Shown: piece after piece, positions 49,169-60,709 of the stretch
How the letters are laid out: every line of letters begins with the position of its first letter
How positions within the stretch are numbered: position 1 is the stretch's first letter
Origin: Ridgeia piscesae
Taxonomy: Eukaryota > Annelida > Polychaeta > Sabellida > Siboglinidae
Reading direction: 5' to 3'
Assembly (NCBI GenBank): GCA_025642075.2
Contig: JAODUO010000860.1
Location: 101,001 to 165,000 of the forward strand
Length of the DNA stretch: 64,000 nucleotides
Position numbers and translations under genes: made by a program
Notes under the pieces: model-generated
What the model was told of the DNA's origin: nothing
Database searches by the model: none
The model's input: only the letters and a program-made list of their open reading frames with translations

Positions 49169-49280
49169 CTGTGTGTTAGGCTTTAGGGACCCAATGCGGT
49201 TGTCAAGAACTACCCTTGTGACTGTCACCGGTGCTGTGTTGTCAACAATGAAACCATCGATGACCTCTCAATTGACAGAC
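49169..49280 (-). CDS. FN3-like gene exon 12 (one-base frame break)
   Basis: Acceptor CTTGTGATGTAG before 49280 and donor ACACAG|GTAATATT at 49169. Phase 1 in gives GLSIE; the module then continues as VIDGFIVDNTAPVTVTRVVL and DNRIGSLKPNTQ in a frame reached only if one base is added near 49263-49267. With that base the exon leaves in phase 0, as exon 13 needs. An assembly indel is likely. Confidence 0.72.
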
Positions 49281-49776
49281 CTACATCACAAGTACACAGG
49301 GTTGGTGACAAACTACTTATGTTGTCGTAACTCTGATGTAAGATTTCTCAGTAGGAATACGTTAGTTACATCGTATAATAACTGAAAAGATAGTTTCAAT
49401 ATGAATACATTATTTTATTTAGAACTTGTAATGACCAGAGTTTTACAGTTTGTCTCTTAACACTACAGAATATCAAACTTTGTGCTGAAAACGATTCAAA
49501 ATAAATAATAATAAACATATACATAAATACAACACATGCATGTACACACTCGCATGCATGCTTGCATGACCGCATGCATGCATGCACTTTTATGTAGCTG
49601 AACAAAGTACTGCAATTAATTTGTACTGTTTAAGCTTGAAAGTAGCACAAATACAACCTGTTACCATGTAATATGTGGCCAGAGTCAGACCAAACATGAT
49701 GTGATCTGTCTCTCTCAACAGCCACATACCTGTAAGAGAGAGTGGTCAGCTGGACAAGGAAGCTGGTCAGTCCTAC

Positions 49777-49985
49777 CTGCCCTGTTGAACACCTTCAGTG
49801 TGACGTAGATTCTCCTGCCCAGTGGCAGTGGGTCTGTCAGGTTGACTGTCACCTTGTCTGTCACGTGGAGTCGTGTTGGAGAGAGGATGTCACCGTGTCC
49901 AGGCGAGGTCCCAGCCCGCCACTCCATGTCCAAGAGGTCAGACTCTGGGTCATGGAAGTTGACCCAGTGACTGGACAGAGTGGAC
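49777..49985 (-). CDS. FN3-like gene exon 11
   Basis: Acceptor GGCCACACACAG before 49985 and donor GGGCAG|GTAGGACT at 49777. Phase 2 in, 1 out. Encodes STLSSHWVNFHDPESDLLDM, EWRAGTSPGHGDILSP and RRIYVTLKVFNRAG, a full central part of a module from HWVNFHDPES to FNRAG; GL follows in exon 12. Confidence 0.9.
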
Positions 49986-50332
49986 CTGTGTGTGGCCAGA
50001 CAAATGTTAGTGAAGTGAACAGTGACCACAACATGTACGAACACTACAGAGAGACCCTAACAAAACTGTACACCAGCACAAAATGCTACAAATTAAGTGG
50101 AAACGTATCCCAATAAACACAGATGCCGTCACATAATGGAACATTAAAACATAAGCGTACCCTAAAATAAAAATACCCTAACACAAATGTATAAATGTAT
50201 AGTAACACTGACACTCTATCACAAATGTACACTAACATAAAGACACCCTCCCATCAAAAGGACACTTAGAGACGAGTGTTTCATAGAAAAGTAACAAACA
50301 TGTTACGTTCACATCAGTCCGTGAAGACTTAC

Positions 50333-50519
50333 CTCGAGCTCTGGTACTCAACGTCACTGCTACTGATGCCATCAAAGATGACACCTGCCACTGGTGGTGA
50401 CGTGTCGGTGATGATGCCATCAGACGTGACAGTGACACAAAGACCGGCACCATTACATGCCTCCACTGTCGTGTAGTACGTCACACCATGCTCCAGTGTC
50501 ACAGTGCTCAGATGTAGGC
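50333..50519 (-). CDS. FN3-like gene exon 10
   Basis: Acceptor CACCTGTCTGTAG before 50519 and donor CTCGAG|GTAAGTC at 50333. Phase 1 in, 2 out. Encodes LHLSTVTLEHGVTYYTTVEA, CNGAGLCVTVTSDGIITDTS and PPVAGVIFDGISSSDVEY: the clearest statement of the module boundary signature in the gene. Confidence 0.93.
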
Positions 50520-50880
50520 CTACAGACAGGTGGGAGGGTGACAGACAGCTGGGAAAGGGGACAAACAGGTGGGAGGGTGACAGACAGACTGGGGAAAGGG
50601 TGACAGACAGGTGGAAGGGTGACAGACAGGTGGAGGGTGACAGACAGGTAGAAGGGTGACAGACAGGTGGAAGGGTGACAGACAGGTGGGAGGTTGACAG
50701 ACAGATGGAAGGTGACAGATAGGTGGAAGGGTGACAGACATGTGGAAGGGTGACAGATAGGTGGAAAGGGTGACAGACAGGTGGCAGGGTGACAGATAGG
50801 TGGCAGGGTGACAGACGTACAGGTGGGAAGGTGAAGACAGGTGGAAGGGTGACAGACATACAAGAGGGAAGGGGGGGACA
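50520..50880. repeat. minisatellite of about 19 bases at the acceptor of exon 10
   Basis: On the minus strand the unit is CCACCTGTCTGTCACCCTT; the exon 10 acceptor is CCACCTGTCTGTAG|. The array (about 18 impure units) is thus an extension of the acceptor's pyrimidine tract and abuts the exon. Confidence 0.88.
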
Positions 50881-51040
50881 GAAAAGGGGGCAGGGTGAAA
50901 AAAAGACGTAACCAAAAAATTGGGAAGGTGAAACAAAACAAAAGGGGTGAGGAATGTCCAAACAAACAAGGGGAAAAACAGACAAAGTGACATATGATGG
51001 GACAGTTAAAATCAAAGGTGTAGTTCTAGGCTGCACTTAC

Positions 51041-51179
51041 TGGTTGTGATGCCAACATGTGACTTCTCGAGGATGTCCCCACACTGAGGACACTTGCCAA
51101 TGTTCACACTGTAGCCTGTGATGTGAGAGTGCGGGTCGTGGAATCCCGCCCAAACTGCTCTCACATCAGTGGCACATGT
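51041..51179 (-). CDS. FN3-like gene exon 9
   Basis: Acceptor TACTGTTTCAG before 51179 and donor CAACCA|GTAAGTGC at 51041. Phase 0 in, 1 out. Encodes TCATDVRAVWAGFHDPHSHI, TGYSVNIGKCPQCGDILEKS and HVGITT, the WAGFHDPxSxIxGYxVxIG half of a module. Confidence 0.9.
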
Positions 51180-51239
51180 CTGAAACAGTACATATCTCCA
51201 AGAGACCAGCCCTGTGTAGAAGGAAGGGGAAGGACCCAT

Positions 51240-51964
51240 CAGGGGAGAAACAACAAGGGAGCTGCTGGCTCTGGTATCCTCCTATATAACTGAACATATC
51301 TAAGTCTTACATAAACGACGTATTGTATTCACAGCTGCAATACTACGTTTACAGTGGAGATTATAATTTAAAACAAACCCACAAACTCAGTGGTGTTGAT
51401 TTTAATTCTTAAGTGGATTTTCAATTGAATATTACTATATTTTTTTATGGTACCCATCCTATTAAGCGCACATCCCCTAATAAATGTAACTCTTTTTAGC
51501 AGTGTCTGTTGGCAATCCCCAACACCAAGAAACACCAATACAATCTTTAACAGTGCGCTGGCAAATATGTAATCTTACTTACAATTTACCTTGTCAAAAT
51601 TCACTATAGGTAAAACTAACTTAGCTCCAATGTTTGATTATCAAAACTTGTTTTACGATCATGGTATCCATGAAAAAGAGAACAAAAATGAATGGTGTCA
51701 AGGCTACAAAAACAAAAGTATGGCTTGGGGAAGTAAGCTCTTTCTCAGGATATGAACAAAATTTCTTATTAGGTGCTTTAAATAGACAGTGATTCTGCAA
51801 AATTTAATCGGCTTTATTTTAAGGATGGTCTTTACAACCCTTATAAAAACAGGCACTTTTAGGGCTTTTGCATTTAGGGTTTTGACATCTTTACAACATC
51901 TTCCAGCCAAAATTTGTATAATATAATATTTTTTTCAGCTTTTGACATGTTTTTACTGTCTAGT
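51240..51964. other. unique intron sequence
   Basis: AT-rich intron between exon 9 and the exon-8 array. No exon recognised. Confidence 0.5.
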
Positions 51965-53069
51965 CTAAGTCCAACTCTGTTTATGTGACAATAAACATGA
52001 CGTTATTGGTGATGCATCAACTATGACAGCTCTAGACACTGTCACTGCTGTCAGTCCAACTCTGTTTACTGCCTGCAATAAACATGACAGTCATTTGAGG
52101 TGACACAACCACTATGACAGCTCTAGACACTGTCACTGCTGTCAGTCCAACTCTGTTTACTGCCTACAATAAACATGACAGTCATGTGAGGGGACACAAC
52201 CACTATGACAGCTCTAGACACTGTCACTGCTGTCAGTCCAACTCTGTTTACTGCCTACAATAAACATGACAGTCATGTGAGGGGACACAACCACTATGAC
52301 AGCTCTAGACACTGTCACTGCTGTCAGTCCAACTCTGTTTACTGCCTACAATAAACATGACAGTCATGTGAGGGGACACAACCACTATGACAGCTCTAGA
52401 CACTGTCACTGCTGTCAGTCCAACTCTGTTTACTGCCTACAATAAACATGACAGTCATGTGAGGGGACACAACCACTATGACAGCTCTAGACACTGTCAC
52501 TGCTGTCAGTCCAACTCTGTTTACTGCCTGCAATAAACATGACAGTCATGTGAGGGGACACAACCACTATGACAGCTCTAGACACTGTCACTGCTGTCAG
52601 TCCAACTCTGTTTACTGCCTGCAATAAACATGACAGTCATGTGAGGGGACACAACCACTATGACAGCTCTAGACACTGTCACTGCTGTCAGTCCAACTCT
52701 GTTTACTGCCTACAATAAACATGACAGTCATGTGAGGGGACACAACCACTATGACAGCTCTAGACACTGTCACTGCTGTCAGTCCAACTCTGTTTACTGC
52801 CTACAATAAACATGACAGTCATGTGAGGTGACACAACCACTATGACAGCTCTAGACACTGTCACTGCTGTCAGTCCAACTCTGTTTACTGCCTACAATAA
52901 ACATGACAGTCATGTGAGGGGACACAACCACTATGACAGCTCTAGACACTGTCACTGCTGTCAGTCCAACTCTGTTTACTGCCTACAATAAACATGACAG
53001 TCATGTGAGGGGACACATCCACTATGACAGCTCTAGACACGGTCACTGCTGTCAGTCCAACTCTGTTTA
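51965..53069. repeat. 91-base satellite of exon 8 copies, lower block, about 12 units
   Basis: On the minus strand each 91-base unit is an 87-base copy of exon 8 (AVNRVGLTAVTVS...) followed by GTAG. The lowest unit (51965-52040) is degenerate. Continuous with 54687-55051 before the TA-target element inserted. Confidence 0.95.
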
Positions 53070-54684
53070 CTGTAAATCCTGTATTAGTAGCCGCACCCCT
53101 AATTAAAGCCGCACCCCGACTTTTGACATAAATCCCGAATTTCTTCGCACTGTTTGATATCGGCAAACAGTGCGGAAGAACTTCGGGATTTAGGTCAAAA
53201 GTCGGGGTGCGGCTTTAATTAGTTTGATATCGGCAAAACCCTTATTTAAAGCCGCACCCCGACTTTGAGCCAAAACTGCGTGTGACATACTGCCGTAGCA
53301 CATGCAATTTGGAAATTTTTTAGTGTTTCATAAAAGTCATAACTTTGCTAATAATGACCATAAATGAATAACTGAAAGACTCATTATTGTAATGCATTTA
53401 TAATTACAACACAGTATGTATTTTAATCAGAATATTATTACGTGAATTAGGACCAAAACGGGGAAGAAATAACCACAATTTCACCATGCTATCAGAACAT
53501 AATTGGGTGGCAGAATGTCCATATATCCAACGAATAAAATGTAGCCACATATTTAAGCTATTCAATGGTGCTAAAATTATTAAAATATGTTAAGAAGTTT
53601 TGGTTTTATAGGGTTGTATGTAGAACCATGCATAATGCTGGCACCTATAAAATGTAAGCTACCCATCCTCTCCCAGGCCTGTGTATACTTCAAAGACGCT
53701 TCCTTGCCGGCTAGCAACAATATAATAACTTGGCGTCTCCACCAGCGTGGGAACGGATGTAACATGTTTTTCTCAGTCGTCCCTTAATTAGGCCACCAGC
53801 CAACCGTGTTTGTCCAGGCAGCGCCCAGGCACAGGGAAGTCAGGGTTACAACATTGTATCTTGACCCAGAAAGCAAATGCAATTAACTCGGTCTTCAGTG
53901 GCTGGGAAGCCCTGGTAGAGTGTGGTGTTATTTTGACAATCACCATGAAGCCTGGCTTTTGTAGACGTGTGAACATTGTTCTTGGAACTGAGATTAAAAC
54001 TAATGTCAAAACAAAACAGATGGCGTGGGATTGATGCTAACAAAGGACGATGACATAACATTTATTTGCAGGCGCATGCTGCAGCATCAGACTCAGACAC
54101 GGACACACTACACTGAACGACACCATCATGCCATTCGCGACATCGTTCTTTGACGGCGACAATACTACAATAGTGTTGACAAAGGATTATATTAACTGTG
54201 AAAGGAATTATTTCATCATATTTGATGATGATTGTCTGGTGTACGCGTACCCGGTCAACGGTCAACGATGTTGCCAACGTTGAAATGGATACATGAAATG
54301 GCGACGCCGAGCCGTTCCCTTCCCCGACCTAGCCAAGACATTCTTTGACAGCGATGATGAAAGGGACTTTTGTGGAGTTTAATTGTGACAGTTTTCATAT
54401 TCTGATCGTTGTATCTGAACATTTTATGGACATGGGATTTTATTAACTGTTATATCATTTGTTTAGCACAACTGGCAATTGTAATACAATATGTTATTTA
54501 TAAAACCGGCTTCGTTTCTTCAGTAAGTTTTTCACGTTTATACTGACAATTCTGTGACCCAAATGTCAATTTGTTTCGGCAAATTACTGTATTTAAAGCC
54601 GCACCCCAACTTTGGCGTTTTCGTCCACATTTCGGCTACACACTACTGTATTAGTAGCCGCGGCTAATAATACAGGATTTATGG
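53070..54684. mobile_element. TA-target (Tc1/mariner-like) non-autonomous DNA element inside the exon-8 satellite
   Basis: Inserted at a TA of the satellite (GTTTA|...|TACTGCC; TA at 53068-53069 and 54685-54686). The ends are inverted: CTGTAAATCCTGTATTAGTA at the left and CCATAAATCCTGTATTATTA read in reverse from the right, followed by GCCGC motifs. TA duplication and this kind of end suggest the Tc1/mariner superfamily. Subterminal AAAGCCGCACCCC motifs recur, and 53100-53219 is a near-perfect palindrome of about 50-base arms. I cannot recognise transposase domains in the short frames inside. Confidence 0.8.
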
Positions 54685-54686
54685 TA

Positions 54687-54964
54687 CTGCCTACAATAAA
54701 CATGAGTCATGTGAGGTGACACAACCACTATGACAGCTTTAGACACTGTCACTGTGTCAGTCCAACTCTGTTTAAGGCCTGCAATAAGCATGACAGTCAT
54801 GTGAGGTGACACATCAATTATGACAGCATTAGACACTGTCACTGCTGTCAGTCCCATTCTGTTTACTGCCTACAATAAACATGACAGTCATGTGAGGTGA
54901 CGCATCAACTATGACAGCTTTAGACACTGTCACTGCTGTCAGTCCCATTCTGTTTACTGCCTAC
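54687..54964. repeat. 91-base satellite of exon 8 copies, upper block, about three units
   Basis: Same unit as 51965-53069, interrupted from it by the TA-target element. Directly abuts exon 8 at 54965. Confidence 0.95.
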
Positions 54965-55051
54965 AATAAACATGACAGTCATGTGAGGTGACGCATCAAC
55001 TATGACAGCTTTAGACACTGTCACTGCTGTCAGTCCAACTCTGTTTACTGC
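54965..55051 (-). CDS. FN3-like gene exon 8 (seed of the 91-base satellite)
   Basis: The acceptor ACACGTTCCAG before 55051 differs from the TTTATTGTAG of the satellite units, marking this as the original 5'-most copy. Phase 0 in and out if the donor is ATT|GTAGGC at 54965. Encodes AVNRVGLTAVTVS and KAVIVDASPHMTVMFI, the N.(A/V)GL...S.A.I.D.SP module boundary that must lie between exon 7 (...YVSVQ) and exon 9. The donor is weak, and any later unit could supply it. Confidence 0.75.
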
Positions 55052-55377
55052 CTGGAACGTGTCATATGTTTCAGTTATAACTACTATAAGTTGGTACAGT
55101 TCTATGTCAGACTGATGATGCTAAAACCCTGTCTTTAAACCAAACTATGAAATGAGGACTGATGTATAAAAATGTAGCAGCAATGTCATACATGGTCAAA
55201 TATACCACATTATTGGATCAAATGTGCTGGTTAAATTAAGTCAATCTTGCATCTTAGTTAATTAGTGCACTGCTGAAGCGAAAACAATAAACGAATACAT
55301 ACATTGGCTCTGACATGACCACTGTACCCATTGTTTACAAATGACTGTTTCACTCACAACTTTGGTGACTGTCTCAC

Positions 55378-55517
55378 CTGCACAGACACATAGACTGGGT
55401 GTCCGTCTGTCAGGTGCAGGTCACCCTGGGACCCTTCTGGTTCCTGTGTCTCCACATAAGACATCATGTCACAGTAGCCTGCCTGGGAGCCCAAGCACCA
55501 GTAGTACAGCTCAATCC
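55378..55517 (-). CDS. FN3-like gene exon 7
   Basis: Acceptor CATTTGCTTGCAG before 55517 and donor GTGCAG|GTGAGACA at 55378. Phase 1 in, 0 out. Encodes IELYYWCLGSQAGYCDMMSY, VETQEPEGSQGDLHL and DGHPVYVSVQ, a Y.WC.G...C strand region and the L.DG.PVYVSVQ that leads to exon 8. Confidence 0.9.
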
Positions 55518-55559
55518 CTGCAAGCAAATGTCAGTAGGATAGTTGCATCTAGAGGCTAA

Positions 55560-56060
55560 TATCACAGTGTATGATCTACAGTGTGGCTGGGATGTGATGT
55601 ATGATCTACTTATCAATATACTAAGTTTGTAACTACAATTATAGGTTTGTGTGCAAGGTATTACTGTTGTATGTAATAGTATATAATACTATTGCAGACA
55701 AACTGTTGTATACACATTTAATATAATGAGTACACCACTGAAATCCACCCACTTCTTTCTAGGTCTATTCACATCCTAAATGGACCATGGGCCTTTGATC
55801 TACAAAATGGCAGTGTATTTGAAAAACGTAGTTATTTAAAGCTGTCTACATTATTCAGAGGTCAAATTGTATTACAACACATTCTTAAGATGGTGCCACT
55901 GTCATGAATTTAAAATCAAAATACTATAGTAATGATAACAGTTGCCTTTGGCTTGTTGCTTCATGGGTAATTTGGGAATAGCCTTGTTGATAGTAAACTG
56001 TTGCATCTATGAATGAGCAGCCAATCCCAACTGAGTCTGCTACCAGAAGCTGAAGGGTGT
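55560..56060. other. unique intron sequence
   Basis: Intron between exons 6 and 7. No exon or repeat recognised. Confidence 0.5.
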
Positions 56061-56085
56061 ATCTAGATATCTACTTTAAACTCAC

Positions 56086-56253
56086 CACTTTCATCATCAC
56101 TAAAGATGCCCTTCCACACCGCTGTCAGCTCACTGCGTTCTGTCACGTAAGACCCGCCTACGTCAATGAGCACTGCACTGACACCTGGTGGAGTCGAGTC
56201 AATGGTGACTGCGGGTGAGCAAGCAGTAGTCGATCTACCCACATGGTCAGTGG
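56086..56253 (-). CDS. FN3-like gene exon 6
   Basis: Acceptor GTTTCCTGTAG before 56253 and donor AAAGTG|GTGAGT at 56086. Phase 1 in and out. Encodes TDHVGRSTTACSPAV, TIDSTPPGVSAVLIDVGG and LTAVWKGIFSDDESG, the (A)TDHVG...IDSTPP...VWKGIFSDDESG boundary. Confidence 0.92.
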
Positions 56254-56374
56254 CTACAGGAAACGTACAAGTCACTTAGAACACAGCAAGGGTGACACAC
56301 ACAGTGACACACCTGATGTGTCTCTCACAAACATTCTGTCAGAGACTCCAAGCCTGGGTTCAAGAACATCCCAA

Positions 56375-58290
56375 GTGTGATTATGGCATCAACACACGTG
56401 GTAAGTGTGATTATGGCATCAACACATGTGGTAAGTGTGATTATGGCATCAACACATGTGGTAAGTGTGATTATGGCATCAACACATGTGGTAAGTGTGA
56501 TTATGGCATCAACACATGTGGTAAGTGTGATTATGGCATCAACACATGTGGTAAGTGTGATTATGGCAATCAACACATGTGGTAAGAGTGATTATGGCAT
56601 CAACACATGTGGTAAAGTGATTATGGCATCAACACATGTGGTAAGTGTGATTATGGCATCAACACATGTGGTAAGTGAATGGTCCCTTAAGTGATATGGT
56701 CATCAAGATATGTGGTAAGTGTGATGTCAATGGAAGGTTGCAACACTGTAAAGTGATTATGTAACACTGGTAAGTGTTGATTATGGAATCACACATGTGG
56801 TAAGTGTGATTATGGATCAACACATTAAGTGTGATTATGGATCAACAATGTGTAAGTGTGATTATGGAATCAACACATGTGGTAAGTGTGATTATGGAAT
56901 CAACACATGTGGTAAGTGTGATTATGGAATCAACACATGTGGTAAGTGTGATTATGGCATCAACACATGTGGTAAGTGTGATTATGGCATCAACACATGT
57001 GGTAAGTGTGATTTGAACAACCATGTTAGTTAGATCAACACATGTGGAATGTACTCACTTGAGTGTGATTATGGCATCAACACATGTGGTAAGTAAACAA
57101 CATGTGATTGATAGGAATCAACACATGATTATGGTCAACACATGTAATGCATGATAGGTGAATGGCATCAACACATGTGGTAAGTGTGATTATGGCATCA
57201 ACACATGTGGTAAGTGTGATTATGGAATCAACACATGTGGTAAGTGTGATTATGGAATCAACACGTGGTAAGTGTGATTATGGCATCAACACGTGGTAAG
57301 TGTGATTATGGCATCAACACATGTGGTAAGTGTGATTATGGCATCAACACATGTGGTAAGTGTGATTATGGCATCAACACATGTGGTAAGTGTGATTATG
57401 GCATCAACACATGTGGTAAGTGTGATTATGGCATCAACACATGTGGTAAGTGTGATTATGGCATCAACACATGTGGTAAGTGTGATTATGGCATCAACAC
57501 ATGTGGTAAGTGTGATTATGGCATCAACACATGTGGTAAGTGTGATTATGGCATCAACACATGTGGTAAGTGTGATTATGGCATCAACACATGTGGTAAG
57601 TGTGATTATGGCATCAACACATGTGGTAGTGATTATGGCATCAACACATGTGGTAAGTGTGATTATGGCATCAACACATGTGGTAAGTGTGATTATGGCA
57701 TCAACACATGTGGTAAGTGTGATTATGGCATCAACACATGTGGTAAGTGTGATTATGGAATCAACACATGTGGTAAGTGTGATTATGGAATCAACAATGT
57801 GGTAAGTGTGATTATGGCATCAACACATGTGGTAAGTGTGATTATGGCATCAACACATGTGGTAAGTGTGATTATGGCATCAACACATGTGGTAAGTTGA
57901 TTATGGATCCACATGTGGTAAATGTGATTATGGCATCAACACATGTGGTAAGTGTGATTATGGCATCAACACATGTGGTAAGTAGTGATTATGGCATCAA
58001 CACATGTGGTAAGTGTGATTATGGATCAACACATGTGGTAAGTGTGATTATGGCATCAACACATGTGGTAAGTGTGATTATGGCATCAACACATGTGGTA
58101 AGTGTGATTATGGCATCAACACATGTGGTAAGTGTGATTATGGCATCAACACATGTGAGTGTGATTATGGAATCAAACATGTGGTTGTGATTGGTCACTG
58201 ATGGTAAGAGTGATTATGGCATCAACACATGTGGTAAGAGTGATTATGGCATCAACACATGTGGTAAGTGTGATTATGGCATCAACACAT
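56375..58290. repeat. 30-base minisatellite, about 60 copies, exon 5-6 intron
   Basis: Plus-strand unit GTAAGTGTGATTATGGCATC followed by AACACATGTG. Regular in 56390-56680 and 57240-58290, degraded between. Unlike most other arrays it is not adjacent to an exon. Its minus-strand translation VDAIITLTT is faintly like the SDGIITDTSPP module motif, which may be chance. The open frames across it are artefacts. Confidence 0.96.
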
Positions 58291-58629
58291 GTGATAGAGT
58301 GAACTGCCATATGTAATCGTTCCATCAAGAGAATATTTCCCAGATAAGTTTAGGTGATGTTCAAATGAACAGGTCTGCCAGGATTTAACTGTAATGTTTC
58401 TGGGCAGTTCTGATAGGAAGTGACATGTTCAGTAACATTTATAAGGTTCAGTACTGCATTCCATGCCTTTGGGTAACATATTAAATTTTTATATGGTTCT
58501 CAAAAATTGCTACAAACCAACAAGATATTGCAATTCAAGAACATAACTTTATGTGTTTCTAATATATAACGTCAACAGCCACAGTCTACTGACCACATGA
58601 GTGACTGACCACAAACACTGACCACTCAC

Positions 58630-58746
58630 CCCGGACTGTGATGTAATAAGTCTGTCCATCGTGTAGGGTCAGACTTTTTGCAACAGCCATGTTAGTCACA
58701 CCAACGTCCACATAGTCCCGAATGTCCACTCCTTGAGGTGATGTGC
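58630..58746 (-). CDS. FN3-like gene exon 5
   Basis: Acceptor GGTGTATGTTGCAG before 58746 and donor CCGGG|GTGAGTGG at 58630. Phase 1 in and out. Encodes TSPQGVDIRDYVDVGVTN and AVAKSLTLHDGQTYYITVR, the IGTSPxGxDI...LxDGxTYYITVxA half of a module. Joins exon 6 as ...TVR-A-TDHVG. Confidence 0.92.
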
Positions 58747-60262
58747 CTGCAACATACACCATACCCACATGATAGGTAACTAACACAACATACACCATGC
58801 CCACATGATAGGTAACTAACACAACATACACCATGCCCACATGATAGGTAACTAACACAACATACACCATGCCCACATGATAGGTAACTAACACAACATA
58901 CACCATGCCCACATGATAGGTAACTAACACAACATACACCATGCCCACATGATAGGTAACTAACACAACATACACCATGCCCACATGATAGGTAACTAAC
59001 ACAACATACACCATGCCCACATGATAGGTAACTAACACAACATACACCATGCCCACATGATAGGTAACTAACACAACATACACCATGCCCACATGATAGG
59101 TAACTAACACAACACAAACCATGCCCACATGATAGGTAACTAACACAACACAAACCATGCCCACATGATAGGTAACTAACACAACATACACCATGCCCAC
59201 ATGATAGGTAACTAACACAACATACACCATGCCCCAATGGTAACTACACACAAATACACCATGCCCACATGATAGGTAACTAACACAACATACACCATGC
59301 CCACATGATAGGTAACTAACACAACACAAACCATGCCCACATGTAGGTAACTGACACAACACAAACCATGCCCTCACACTAGGTAACTGACACAACACAA
59401 ACCATGCCCACACACTAGGTAACTGACACAACATAAACCATGCCCTCACACTGGGTAACTGACACAACACAAACCATGCCCTCACACTGGGTAACTAACA
59501 CAACACAAACCATGCCCTCACACTGGTAACTGACACAACACAAACCATGCCCTCACACTGGGTAACTACACAACACAAACCATGCCCTCACACTGGGTAA
59601 CCGACACAACACAAACCATGCCCTCACACTAGGTAACTGACACAACACAAACCATGCCCTCACACTGGGTAACTGACACAACACAAACCATGCCCTCACA
59701 CTGGGTAACTGACACAACACAAACCATGCCCTCACACTGGGTAACTGACACAACACAAACCATGCCCTCACACTGGGTAACTGACACAACACAAACCATG
59801 CCCTCACACTGGGTAACTGACACAACACAAACCATGCCCTCACACTGGGTAACTGACACAACACAAACCATGCCCTCACACTGGGTAACCGACACAACAC
59901 AACACAAACCATGCCCTCACACTGGGTAACCAACACAACACAAACCATGCCCTCACACTGGGTAACTGACACAACACAAACCATGCCCTCACACTGGGTA
60001 ACTGACACAACACAAACCATGCCCTCACACTGGGTAACTGACACAACACAAACCATGCCCTCACACTGGGTAACTGACACAACACAAACCATGCCCTCAC
60101 ACTGGGTAACTGACACAACACAAACCATGCCCTCACACTGGGTAACTGACACAACACAAACCATGCCCTCACACTGGGTAACTGACACAACACAAACCAT
60201 GCCCTCACACTGGGTAACTGACACAACACAAACCATGCCCTCACACTGGGTAACTAACACAA
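58747..60262. repeat. 36-base minisatellite, about 42 copies, at the acceptor of exon 5
   Basis: On the minus strand the first units read CTATCATGTGGGCATGGTG then TATGTTGTGTTAGTTAC. The sequence just before exon 5 is CTATCATGTGGGTATGGTG then TATGTTGCAG|, so the array copies the intron end up to three bases short of the exon. From about 59335 the unit switches to a diverged 36-base subtype (AACCATGCCCTCACACTGG on plus). Confidence 0.96.
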
Positions 60263-60603
60263 ACCATTTACAGTGCTAAGTGATACAAGGTATAGAACTT
60301 GACTGTCAACATGTTTAACAACCACCTCTGAAATGAGTTTTTTAAATACAAACATCCATTGTTGGAATTAATAGACATTGTACAATGGTGTTAAATTACT
60401 GTTTTTTTTATCTAAGGGACAACTATTTCTTAAAGCAAAACATATCTTATGTACCTTTCTTTTAAGTTCAGCAAGATTACAGTGTCATCAAAGACAGTCC
60501 TTGAAAGATGGCAATGTACTGTATTAGCAGAAGAATGCTTTATATACTGAAATGATAAATGTTAACCTATGATATTGTCATGCTTGCCAAAACATACACT
60601 CAC
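60263..60603. other. unique intron sequence
   Basis: End of the exon 4-5 intron. Nothing recognised. Confidence 0.5.
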
Positions 60604-60709
60604 CAATGGCATACTCATACTTGTGTATACCAGAGTGGTGTGAGGAATGACCATAGGCTTCAACATCAATGAATGAGCTCCAGTAAATGTTCAGCTGTGA
60701 TCGGTCGAT
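60604..60709 (-). CDS. FN3-like gene exon 4
   Basis: Acceptor GTTTATTTCAG before 60709 and donor CCATTG|GTGAGTGT at 60604. Phase 0 in, 1 out. Encodes IDRSQLNIYWSSFIDVEAY and SGIHKYEYAIG, the IYWSSFxDxE...SGIxxYEYAIG strand pair of a module. Confidence 0.92.

Noticed and set aside
53580..54061. Transposase fragments inside the TA-target element
   Set aside because: The short frames on both strands show no catalytic DD(E/D) context or DNA-binding motif that I recognise.
57265..57900. 211-codon repetitive CDYGINTCGK protein
   Set aside because: It translates the 30-base array (also a multiple of three) in an intron, opposite to the gene.
59553..60279. Long frames on both strands in the 36-base array
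   Set aside because: The unit length is a multiple of three, so any frame without a stop in one unit stays open. The region is intron.
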